Below are positions 55,090-62,343 of a DNA stretch of 64,000 nucleotides, in pieces (within the stretch, counting starts at the first letter, position 1; each line of letters opens with the position of its first letter). The stretch lies in the NCBI RefSeq assembly GCF_900114435.1, contig NZ_FOZK01000001.1, forward strand, positions 434,001 to 498,000, read 5' to 3'. Source of the DNA: Halomicrobium zhouii (GTDB taxonomy: Archaea > Halobacteriota > Halobacteria > Halobacteriales > Haloarculaceae). Under the pieces are notes generated by a model. That model worked only from the letters and a program-made list of their open reading frames with translations, was not told where the DNA came from and did no database searches. A program made the translations under genes and the position numbers.

Positions 55090-55216
55090 ACGGCTCCCTG
55101 CGGTCGCCGTTCGGCATATAGGTGGTTCCTCACTCCGTTCGGAACCACCCTACTCCTCACGGGTCGCTTCGCTCCCCGTTCGCCGTTTCGACGGTCTTCG
55201 CTCCGCTCAGACCGTC
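55090..55216. repeat. Four hairpins with 11-nt loops at the 3' end of the MutS-family gene
   Basis: Stem-loops: ACGGC/GCCGT (55090-55110) with loop TCCCTGCGGTC; GGTGGTTCC/GGAACCACC (55121-55149) with loop TCACTCCGTTC; ACGGG/CCCGT (55159-55179) with loop TCGCTTCGCTC; GACGGTCT/AGACCGTC (55190-55216) with loop TCGCTCCGCTC. All stems are perfect, all loops are 11 nt, and the last stem ends exactly where the stop codon begins. Same loop family as the array near 3.3 kb. Confidence 0.9.
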
Positions 55217-57256
55217 CTACTCCTCGAACTTCGCCAACAGATCGTCGTAGAAACCGGCCCCAGCTTCGGGCTCGCCGCCGTTCGCCGCCGTTCGCTCGCC
55301 GTCTGCTAGCTTCTCCACGATCAGCTCCGGCGTCGAGCGCGCGAGCGTCCCCTTGACCGGCGAGCGGTTCACCCGGAGTTCGCCCTCGACCAGTCCCTCG
55401 GCCTGGATGCCGTCGACGGTGAGGTCGGTGCCGGCGGCGTCGATGACGTCGCCCGCGAGGTGGGAGACGAACACGCCCGTCGCGTTGCGCTCGCCCAGCG
55501 CTTCGAGGATGCCGGCGATGATTGTCGCGGCGGCGCCGGGTTCGGTGATACTCTCCAGTTCGTCGACGAGCACCATGATCGGTCGGTCCGAACTGATATC
55601 CGTCACCAGTCCACTGAAGTCCCGCAGCGTCGCCTCGAAGGCGCCGGCGTCGAGGGTGCCCTGGGTCTTGGCGTGGTAGTGGAGTTCCGCGACGCGTTCG
55701 ACGCGGGCCGACGCGGCGGGGACGGGCAGGCCCATGTGGGCCAGGATGGTCACCAGCGCCACCAGGTCCAGGGTGGAGGTCTTCCCCCCGCTGTTGACGC
55801 CCGAGAGGATGGCCATCCCCTCGACGCGGTAGTCGACCGGGTCGACGTCGTCGAAGGGGACGTCCAGCAGCGGCGAGCGCCCGCCCTCGATGGCGAAGCC
55901 CGGTTCTTCCTCGGGCTCCCCGTCGACCCCGCCCACGGCGGGCATCGCGCACTCGAAGTCCGCGGCGAACCGGGCGACGGCCAGTTCCACGTCGAGTTCG
56001 AGGGCGGCGTCGACCAGCGACTCGGCGTCCGCGCGCAGGCCCGCCAGGTCGCCGGCCACCTCGCGCTTGAGGCGGGCCGCCCGGCGGTCTCGCGCAGTCG
56101 TCAGCTCCTCGCGCAGGCGCGACACCGCGCCCTCGTCGCGGTCGACGGGGTAGGTCGGCTCGTCGGGGACAGCCATCCGCGCCGTCGACTCCGCGTCCCG
56201 CAGGTCGAGCGCGTCGACGAGGTGGTCGCGGGCCTTCTCGACGGCGCGGTCGTACTCGTCGGCCAGTTCCCGGGAGAGCAGGGAGTCGACGCCGGCGCCT
56301 CGTTCGACCAGCGACAGCAGGTCGGTCCCCTCGATGGTGACGTCCCGTTCCTCGATGGCCTCCCGCAGGTGGTCGTTGGCCACCGATTCGGCCGTCGACA
56401 CCGCGGCGTCGAGGTCGTCGACGGCCGTCGACAGGCGGTCGAGTTCGCCGTCGTCGCGGACGCCGCCGTCCTCGTCGAGACGGTCGAGTGCGGATTCGAG
56501 CGCGTCCAGATCGCAGGGCGAGTCCAGGCCCGCGGCTCGATGGACGTTCACCGCCGCCTGCAACCGGTCCCGGTTCCGTGCGAAGAAGGCCAGCGGGCGC
56601 TCGGGAACGACGTCGGCCGGGGTCTCCAGGGCGTCCGGTTCGACGCGGACGTCGCCCTCCACCTCGACGCCGGCGAAGGACTCGTCGAGCGCGACCACCG
56701 TCGCATAGCTGCGCCCGAGCTCGGCGAGCTGACGCGTGTCGTCGACGATTTCGACCGATATCTCAGGAATCGCGGACTGGGCTTCGGCGTAGCGCTCGGC
56801 GTCGCTCGTCGCGAGACACCGGTCCCTGACGCGGACGTCGCCGGGTTCGACGAGTGGCTCGACGTCCTCCAGGGCGGCCAGCACGTCGGTATCGGGTTCG
56901 CGGTCCATCGCACGTTCGGCGAACTCGCGGACCTCCTCGATGCGCGCGGGCACCGAACTGGGATAGATCGTCTCCAGGCGTTTGGCGGCGTAGTCCGTGA
57001 CGGTCCGCGCCTGGAGCAGGTCGAGCGCGTCCCGGTAGAGTTCGCGGGCACGGTCGGTCGCCAGGAAGCCGCCGGGGTCGTCGTGGCCGTCCCGGATGGC
57101 CGCGCGGGCGATGCGGGCAGCCCGCCCCTCGCTGATCCCGGGCGCGCGGGCCAGTTCGGCCACGTCCCCCTCGCGGAGCGCGCGCTCCGGGTCGTCGAGT
57201 TCGGCGAGCGCGTCGGCCGTCTTGCTGCCGACGCCGGAGACCGATTCGAGGTCCAT
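55217..57256 (-). CDS. MutS-family ATPase with N-terminal helix-hairpin-helix (MutS5-like)
   Basis: 679 aa. The N-terminus (1-60) has two HhH-like segments (MDLESVSGVGSKTADALAEL, APGISEGRAARIARAA). A long middle of helical core/clamp type follows, with no mismatch-recognition domain. The ATPase (about 495-640) has GVNSGGKTSTLDL, HYHAKTQGTLDAGAFE, PIMVLVDELESITEPG and VFVSHLA. The architecture is that of the MutS5/MutS2 relatives, linked to recombination or crossover control rather than mismatch repair. The ATG at 57256 begins at the HhH. Confidence 0.88.
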   Translation of the reverse strand: MDLESVSGVGSKTADALAELDDPERALREGDVAELARAPGISEGRAARIARAAIRDGHDDPGGFLATDRARELYRDALDLLQARTVTDYAAKRLETIYPSSVPARIEEVREFAERAMDREPDTDVLAALEDVEPLVEPGDVRVRDRCLATSDAERYAEAQSAIPEISVEIVDDTRQLAELGRSYATVVALDESFAGVEVEGDVRVEPDALETPADVVPERPLAFFARNRDRLQAAVNVHRAAGLDSPCDLDALESALDRLDEDGGVRDDGELDRLSTAVDDLDAAVSTAESVANDHLREAIEERDVTIEGTDLLSLVERGAGVDSLLSRELADEYDRAVEKARDHLVDALDLRDAESTARMAVPDEPTYPVDRDEGAVSRLREELTTARDRRAARLKREVAGDLAGLRADAESLVDAALELDVELAVARFAADFECAMPAVGGVDGEPEEEPGFAIEGGRSPLLDVPFDDVDPVDYRVEGMAILSGVNSGGKTSTLDLVALVTILAHMGLPVPAASARVERVAELHYHAKTQGTLDAGAFEATLRDFSGLVTDISSDRPIMVLVDELESITEPGAAATIIAGILEALGERNATGVFVSHLAGDVIDAAGTDLTVDGIQAEGLVEGELRVNRSPVKGTLARSTPELIVEKLADGERTAANGGEPEAGAGFYDDLLAKFEE

Positions 57257-57322
57257 CAACTGTGACCGGGTACCCGCCCGTTCGGCAAAAGGGTTGTCGC
57301 TCTCACGCGTCCGGTCGCACGC

Positions 57323-57489
57323 CGATAGACTCACTTTGTTCGTCTATCGAGCCCGGCCTCACGCAGTTCGGCCGGACGCCGGCTGACTCCCGTTGGTCGT
57401 CCGTCGAGCCCACGCTCACTCCGTTCGCGTGGACGCCGGCAGACTCGCTCCGCTCGTCTCCCGAGCCCGGCCTCACGCAGTTCGGCCGG
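57323..57489. repeat. Tandem hairpins with 11-nt loops between the MinD and MutS-family genes
   Basis: Stem-loops: CGATAGAC/GTCTATCG (57323-57349), loop TCACTTTGTTC; CCGGCC/GGCCGG (57353-57375), loop TCACGCAGTTC; a mismatched stem with loop TCCCGTTGGTC near 57388-57398; CCACGC/GCGTGG (57410-57432), loop TCACTCCGTTC; AGAC/GTCT (57441-57459), loop TCGCTCCGCTC; CCGGCC/GGCCGG (57467-57489), loop TCACGCAGTTC. GGACGCCGGC with GACTC recurs between units. Confidence 0.9.
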
Positions 57490-57501
57490 ACGCCGACGCG
57501 A

Positions 57502-58278
57502 CTAGTCCGCCGAGACGCTCTCGGTTCCGGTCGCCCCGCGTCGCTGGGGGGCGTCGAGGGCCACGCTCGCGGGGGCGTCGACGGCTCCCTCCTCACTGTC
57601 TTCCCAGCCGTCGTGGCAGGTCACGAGCGTCGACGCGAGCGAGCGGTAGGCGTCACCCGCCGGGCCGGTGGTGGCGGGCGCCGCGTCGACGGCGGCGTCC
57701 TCCGGAACCGCGCCGAGGAGGGGGACGCCGAGTCGGCCGGCGACGTCGCCGAGGTCGGTGTCCGCAGTCGTGCGCGTCACCACGGCGCCCAGTACCGTCG
57801 CCTCGGCGTGGTCGACGAACTCGGCGGTCTTGGCGACGTTGTCGACGGCCTCCTCGTGTGGCGTCGTCACCAGCACGGTCCCGTCGGCCAGCCCCGTCGC
57901 GACGAGCGCCTCGTGGCTCAGCCCCGCGCCGGTGTCGACCAGGACGACGTCGTACTCGTCGTCGAGCGGGTCGACCACCGCCTGCAGGTTCGCCGGGTCG
58001 GCCTGCTCGAAGTGTTCGATGGTCTGGCCGCCGGCGACCAGGTCCGGCCCGTCGTCGACCGCGACGAGGACGTCGTCGACGACCACCTCGCCCGCCAGTA
58101 CCGAGTGGATTCCCGATTCGGTCGGCTCGCCGAGGACCTCGGCGAGGTTCGGCAGTGCCAGGTCGGCGTCGACCAGGACGACGTCGAAGCCGGCGTCGTG
58201 CAACGCGACGCCGAGCGACGCCGTCGTCGTGGACTTGCCGACGCCGCCCTTGCCGCCCGCGATGGTATAGACCCCCAT
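57502..58278 (-). CDS. ParA/MinD family P-loop ATPase
   Basis: 258 aa. Deviant Walker A IAGGKGGVGKSTTTASLGVA at the N-terminus, VVLVDADLALPNLAEVLG (switch I region) and DVVLVDTGAGLSHEALVA (switch II). Archaeal MinD-like proteins position cell-surface or motility complexes rather than a MinCDE system. A C-terminal amphipathic membrane helix is not obvious; the tail is low-complexity. The start at 58278 is supported by ACTTTTACAACC about 30 nt upstream. Confidence 0.9.
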   Translation of the reverse strand: MGVYTIAGGKGGVGKSTTTASLGVALHDAGFDVVLVDADLALPNLAEVLGEPTESGIHSVLAGEVVVDDVLVAVDDGPDLVAGGQTIEHFEQADPANLQAVVDPLDDEYDVVLVDTGAGLSHEALVATGLADGTVLVTTPHEEAVDNVAKTAEFVDHAEATVLGAVVTRTTADTDLGDVAGRLGVPLLGAVPEDAAVDAAPATTGPAGDAYRSLASTLVTCHDGWEDSEEGAVDAPASVALDAPQRRGATGTESVSAD

Positions 58279-58317
58279 GGGGCTGTGAGTTCGCGATTCT
58301 CGGTTGTAAAAGTGCGT

Positions 58318-58331
58318 ATGACGCACGTCAT
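58318..58331. promoter_or_regulatory. Small inverted repeat between the divergent minD-like and larE genes
   Basis: ATGACG-CA-CGTCAT lies just upstream of the minD-like TATA box and in the shared upstream region of larE. It could be a regulator site for either gene. Evidence is symmetry and position only. Confidence 0.3.
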
Positions 58332-58488
58332 CGGACCGCCGGACGTCGCCGGGATCTGCGGGGAGAAGACGGCTGTTGGCGGCCGTCTGACCGGGGCCGT
58401 AGTCACGGCGGACGCCGTCGTGTCAACCGTCCGGAGACACGACGCGAGACGCAACGGACTTTTCTCTCCGCGTACCGAACGACAGCCC

Positions 58489-59367
58489 ATGACTGCCGTC
58501 GCGGCCAAACTCGACGCTGCTCGCGCCGACCTCGCCGAGCGTGACGCCGTCCTGATCGCCTTCTCCGGCGGGGTCGACTCCTCGGTCGTCGCCGCCATCG
58601 CCCACGACGCGCTCGGCGACGACGCCGTCGCCTGCACCGCCAAGAGCGAGACGCTCCCGGCGGCCGAACTCGAGGACGCCAACCGCGTCGCCGAGGAGAT
58701 CGGCATCCGCCACGAGATCGTCGAGTTCTCCGAACTCGACAGCGAGCAGTTCGTCGCCAACGACGACGAGCGCTGTTACCACTGCCGGTCGATGCGCCTC
58801 TCGGCCATGTACGACGAGGCCCGCGAGCAGGGCATCGACGTCGTCTGCGACGGCACCAACGCCTCCGACCCCGGCGAGGGCCACCGGCCCGGCCTCCGCG
58901 CCGTGGAGGAACTGAACGCCTACTCGCCCCTCCTCGAACACGACATCACCAAGGAGGAAGTGCGAGAGATCGCCCGCGAGTACGGCCTCTCGGTCGCGGA
59001 CAAACCCTCGATGGCGTGTCTCTCCTCGCGCATCCCGACGGGCCTGGAGGTCACCGAGGACCGCCTCTCCCGCGTCGAGAAGGCCGAGCGACTCCTGCGG
59101 ACCTGGGGCTTCGAGCAGTTCCGCGTGCGCGACCACGACGGCCTCGCCCGCATCGAAGTGGGCGAGGAGGAACTCGACGTGGCGCTGGATCCGGACTTCG
59201 TGCGGGCGGCCCGGGACCACATCGCCGACGTCGGCTTCGACCACGTCACGCTGGACCTGCACGGCTACCAGACCGGGAGCGTGAGCCCGGCCGCCGAGGC
59301 CGAGGACGAGTCCGCCTCGGCCGACGACCTGCTCGGCACCGACTACCCGACGGCGACCGAGGACTGA
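58489..59367 (+). CDS. larE: LarE-type sulfur transferase (ATP pyrophosphatase)
   Basis: 292 aa. PP-loop AFSGGVDSSVVAAIA (24-38), then RCYHCRSMRLSAMYDEA with C96 and C99, and MACLSSRIPTG with C177. LarE thiolates the pyridinium precursor of the nickel-pincer cofactor. Enzymes with one cysteine sacrifice it; those with three are reported to hold a [4Fe-4S] cluster and turn over, and this one has all three. larB and larC are not in the window. The C-terminal 25 residues are an acidic tail. Confidence 0.9.
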   Translation: MTAVAAKLDAARADLAERDAVLIAFSGGVDSSVVAAIAHDALGDDAVACTAKSETLPAAELEDANRVAEEIGIRHEIVEFSELDSEQFVANDDERCYHCRSMRLSAMYDEAREQGIDVVCDGTNASDPGEGHRPGLRAVEELNAYSPLLEHDITKEEVREIAREYGLSVADKPSMACLSSRIPTGLEVTEDRLSRVEKAERLLRTWGFEQFRVRDHDGLARIEVGEEELDVALDPDFVRAARDHIADVGFDHVTLDLHGYQTGSVSPAAEAEDESASADDLLGTDYPTATED

Positions 59368-59442
59368 CGGAGGACCGGACGCGGTTCGACGGTGCCGGTT
59401 CGACGCCGTGGCGCACGCTTTCAGCGCCGGAAACTCCGCTCG

Positions 59443-59453
59443 CGATTTTATAG
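59443..59453 (+). promoter_or_regulatory. TATA box of the bactofilin-like gene
   Basis: CGATTTTATAG is about 30 nt before the ATG at 59479. It sets the start and shows that the operon running into SAMP2 does not depend on larE transcription. Confidence 0.55.
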
Positions 59454-59478
59454 GGGGTCCGTGAGAAAATTCGATCGA

Positions 59479-60531
59479 ATGACTCGCACAGCGCTCACGC
59501 TGATCGTCCTCGTCGCACTGCTCGCCTCCCTCCCGGCGGTCGCGGCGGCCGAGACGCGCAGCGGCGGCACCGTCGTCGTCGAGGAGGGCGAGACCGTCGA
59601 CGACGACCTGGAGGCCTTCGCCGGCTCAGTCGTCGTCCGCGGCACCGTCGCGGGCGACCTGACGACCGCGGGCGGGGACGTGCGCATCGCCGAGTCGGGC
59701 ACCGTCGAGGGCGACGTCGAGATGTCCGGCGGCTCCATCGAGATCGCGGGCAACGTCACGGGCGACGTCGAGGCCGGCGGTGGTTCCGTCCGCCTGGCCG
59801 ACACCGGCCGGATCGGCGGCTCGCTCCAGGCCGGCGCGGGCTCCATCTACGTCGACGGGGTCGTCGGCGGCGACGCGGAACTGGGCGCCGACACGATAAC
59901 GCTCGGCCCGGACGCCCGCATCGAGGGGAACCTCACCTACAACGGCGACCTCTCGCGGGCCGACGGCGCGACGGTCGAGGGGACGGTCACCCGAGACGAG
60001 AGTATCCAGACCGGTGGCGGCCCGGTCCCGTCGTTCGCGGGCCCGGTGTTCCAGGTCTACGGCGCGCTCGCGACGCTCCTGCTCGGCGCCGTCCTGCTGT
60101 TCGCCTTCCCGCGGTTCTCGACCGAGGTCGCGGACCGCGTCGCGGGGGACCCGGTCCGGACCGGCGGTATCGGCATGCTCGTCGCGCTCGGGGTCGTGGT
60201 CGGGCTCGTCCTGCTGTTCGTCACGTTCATCGGCATCCCGCTGTCGCTGGCCGGGCTCCTCCTCTTCCTGGTGGTGCTCTGGGCCGCCTCGGTGTACGGC
60301 CGCTACGCGCTCGGCGAGTGGCTGCTGTCGCAGGCGGGCCTGGACAACCGCTGGCTCGCGCTGGTCGTCGGCGTCGCCGTCGTCGCGCTGGTCGGACTGG
60401 TCCCCCTGCTCGGCCAGCTCGTCCAGACCGTCGTGCTGGTGCTCGGGTTCGGCGCCCTCGTCCTCGGCATCTGGGAGGGCTACCGGAACCGGGGCGAGGC
60501 CGCGCCGGCCGCCGCCACCGACCCGATCTGA
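59479..60531 (+). CDS. Bactofilin-like (polymer-forming) domain membrane protein
   Basis: 350 aa. A cleavable-type signal sequence (TRTALTLIVLVALLASLPAV, 2-21) is followed by a beta-solenoid of short repeats with G-D/V pairs (for example GSVVVRGTVAGDLTTAGGDV, GNVTGDVEAGGG, about 30-195) as in bactofilins. Then come four or five membrane helices (about 205-335). The exported solenoid plus membrane anchor suggests a cell-surface scaffold; that role is inferred. First gene of a run with SAMP2 and a GNAT gene. Confidence 0.82.
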   Translation: MTRTALTLIVLVALLASLPAVAAAETRSGGTVVVEEGETVDDDLEAFAGSVVVRGTVAGDLTTAGGDVRIAESGTVEGDVEMSGGSIEIAGNVTGDVEAGGGSVRLADTGRIGGSLQAGAGSIYVDGVVGGDAELGADTITLGPDARIEGNLTYNGDLSRADGATVEGTVTRDESIQTGGGPVPSFAGPVFQVYGALATLLLGAVLLFAFPRFSTEVADRVAGDPVRTGGIGMLVALGVVVGLVLLFVTFIGIPLSLAGLLLFLVVLWAASVYGRYALGEWLLSQAGLDNRWLALVVGVAVVALVGLVPLLGQLVQTVVLVLGFGALVLGIWEGYRNRGEAAPAAATDPI

Positions 60532-60574
60532 TGGGTGACGACACGCTCAAGGCCGTCGCAGCCAATCGTCGGCC

Positions 60575-60775
60575 ATGAACGTCACCGTCGACGTCGTTGG
60601 CGAGGACAGCCACGACGTGGCCGTCGACGACGACGCCACCTACGCAGACCTGCTCGCCGCCGTCGACCTGAGCCCCCACGCGGTCTCGGTGATGGTCGAC
60701 GGCCACACCGTCCCGGAGGACCAGCCGGTCGACGCCGACCACGTCCGCGTCGTCCGCCTCATCAAGGGCGGGTAG
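60575..60775 (+). CDS. samp2: Ubiquitin-like small archaeal modifier protein, SAMP2 type
   Basis: 66 aa beta-grasp protein ending in the diglycine RLIKGG. It begins MNVTVDVVGEDSHDVAVDDD and has the length and sequence I recall for Haloferax SAMP2. SAMP2 is conjugated to lysines of target proteins and also donates sulfur for tRNA thiolation after activation by the E1-like UbaA. The stop is immediately followed by the ATG of a GNAT gene. Confidence 0.92.
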   Translation: MNVTVDVVGEDSHDVAVDDDATYADLLAAVDLSPHAVSVMVDGHTVPEDQPVDADHVRVVRLIKGG

Positions 60776-61186
60776 ATGCGGGTCCGCGAGGCCGATCCCG
60801 GCGAGGTCGCGGCCGTCCGCAACGTCCTCGACGGCGCCGCGCTAGCGGTCGACCACGATTTACTCCGCGAGTGTCTCGACCAGGGCGCCGTCCTCGTGGC
60901 GACGAGTACGGACAGTAGCAGCGACGATACGGCTGAAACGGACGCCACCGTCCTCGGCGCGCTCGTCCTCGACGGGGACCGGATCGACGCCGTCGCGGTC
61001 CGGCGGAACCGTCGCGGGCAGGGGATCGGAACCGAACTGGTCGAGGCCGCCGCCGCCCGCCGAGACCGCCTCGTCGCCGAGTTCGACGCCGGCGTCCGGC
61101 CGTTCTACGAACGGCTGGGGTTCGACGTCGAGCCGACGGCCGACCCAGACCGATACAGGGGCCTGTGGACCCCGGAACGGCCCTGA
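60776..61186 (+). CDS. GNAT acetyltransferase coupled to SAMP2
   Basis: 136 aa. The acetyl-CoA loop is VRRNRRGQGIGTELVEAA, followed by FDAGVRPFYERLGFDVEP. The start codon follows the SAMP2 stop with no gap (TAGATG), so translation is very likely coupled. Substrate unknown; a role in modifying SAMP2 or its targets is only suggested by position. Confidence 0.85.
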   Translation: MRVREADPGEVAAVRNVLDGAALAVDHDLLRECLDQGAVLVATSTDSSSDDTAETDATVLGALVLDGDRIDAVAVRRNRRGQGIGTELVEAAAARRDRLVAEFDAGVRPFYERLGFDVEPTADPDRYRGLWTPERP

Positions 61187-61200
61187 ACTGGCGTGTCACC

Positions 61201-61214
61201 CGAAACGATTATAT
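61201..61214 (+). promoter_or_regulatory. BRE/TATA element of the RDD gene
   Basis: CGAAACG-ATTATAT is a textbook haloarchaeal BRE plus TATA. The predicted transcript starts near 61236, leaving a leader of about 14 nt that includes AGGTAG, a possible weak ribosome-binding site. Confidence 0.65.
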
Positions 61215-61249
61215 CTGGACACTAAGATCACCTTCCAGGTAGCTAACTC

Positions 61250-61825
61250 ATGTCAGCAACGATCGCCCAGCGAGCGGCCGACGCCACGTCGGACCGGCTC
61301 GTCGCGTATCTCATCGACTTCGCGTTACTGAGCGGCGCCGCGTTCGTGCTGTGGATCATCGCCGCCGTGGTCAGTTCGGTGCTCTCGTTCGGTGCCGGTA
61401 TGGGGATGGACGCGGCTGATCCCGCCGCGGTCACTAGCGGGTCCCTGCTCGCCACGATGGCGGTCAACGTCGTCGTCTACGGCGTGCTCTGGCTCGCCAT
61501 CGGCGCGATACTGGTGTGGTACTTCGTCTACTACGCCGACGACGGCCAGACGTTCGGCAAGCGGTCCCAGGACGTCGCGGTCGTCAGCGACGACGGCGCC
61601 GCACCGTCGAAGCGCCAGCGCTGGATCCGGGCCGGTATCCTGCTCGCGCCGTTCCCCCTGATGGCGCTCCTCGGCGCCGTCCTGCAGGGACTCGGCTTCG
61701 TCTTCGCGGCGTTCATCATGGCCGTCTGGCTCGTCATCGAGGCCGCCGTCATGTTCCTCAGCGACGACGGCCAGCGCATCGGCGACCGGGCCGCGAACAC
61801 CTACGTCGTCGGCACCGACGGCTGA
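61250..61825 (+). CDS. RDD family membrane protein
   Basis: 191 aa. The motif set fits RDD: R-x6-D in TSDRLVAYLIDFALLSGAAF near the N-terminus, then YYADDGQTFGKRSQDVAVV after the middle helices. About four hydrophobic segments. Some RDD proteins act in Na+/H+ exchange in halophiles; others are structural. There is no partner gene beside it. Confidence 0.85.
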   Translation: MSATIAQRAADATSDRLVAYLIDFALLSGAAFVLWIIAAVVSSVLSFGAGMGMDAADPAAVTSGSLLATMAVNVVVYGVLWLAIGAILVWYFVYYADDGQTFGKRSQDVAVVSDDGAAPSKRQRWIRAGILLAPFPLMALLGAVLQGLGFVFAAFIMAVWLVIEAAVMFLSDDGQRIGDRAANTYVVGTDG

Positions 61826-61860
61826 ACGAGTGGTTCACGGCCTCGTTCGCCTGTCCGCGC

Positions 61861-62313
61861 TCAGGTAGTCCGCCCGGTGAGCGACTCTATCTGTAACTCC
61901 CACAGCTCGACGGTCACGTCTTCGACAGCCTCGTCGAAGATCCGGAGCGGTTCGAACGCCTCGTTGATCGCGACCGCGTCCCACGCCGGGTCGTCGTCGG
62001 GGACCTCCCGGAGGTCTCCCCTGGCGAGGACGCTCCAGGACGTCAACGCCTCGGGGTCGTCCGTGGGTTCGGCGTCGTGGACGACGTACGTCGCCGTGGT
62101 CGTCGCGTCGGCGAACGACAGCTTCGTGCTCCCCGGATGGTCGCCCAGGTGGAAGTACAGCGACCCGTCCCGGTACTCGTGGACCAGCGGCACGGCGTAG
62201 GCCTCGTCGCCGTCGGCCAGTGCGAGCACGCCGGTCGGCGTCTCGCGCAGGTACCGCTCTACCTCCTCGTCGTCGAGTCCGCGCGTGTACGCGAACTCGA
62301 TGTCGGTGTCCAT
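61861..62313 (-). CDS. Pyridoxamine 5'-phosphate oxidase-fold protein
   Basis: 150 aa. A split-barrel FMN-binding fold is suggested by PTGVLALADGDEAYAVPLVH, LYFHLGDHPGSTKLSFADAT and WSVLARGDLREVPDD. It resembles the flavin/F420-binding PNPOx-like proteins common in haloarchaea. Substrate unknown. ATCTTAAGGCG lies about 27 nt before the ATG. Confidence 0.85.
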   Translation of the reverse strand: MDTDIEFAYTRGLDDEEVERYLRETPTGVLALADGDEAYAVPLVHEYRDGSLYFHLGDHPGSTKLSFADATTTATYVVHDAEPTDDPEALTSWSVLARGDLREVPDDDPAWDAVAINEAFEPLRIFDEAVEDVTVELWELQIESLTGRTT

Positions 62314-62343
62314 ACCTGATCGACGGTGCGTCGCGCCTTAAGA

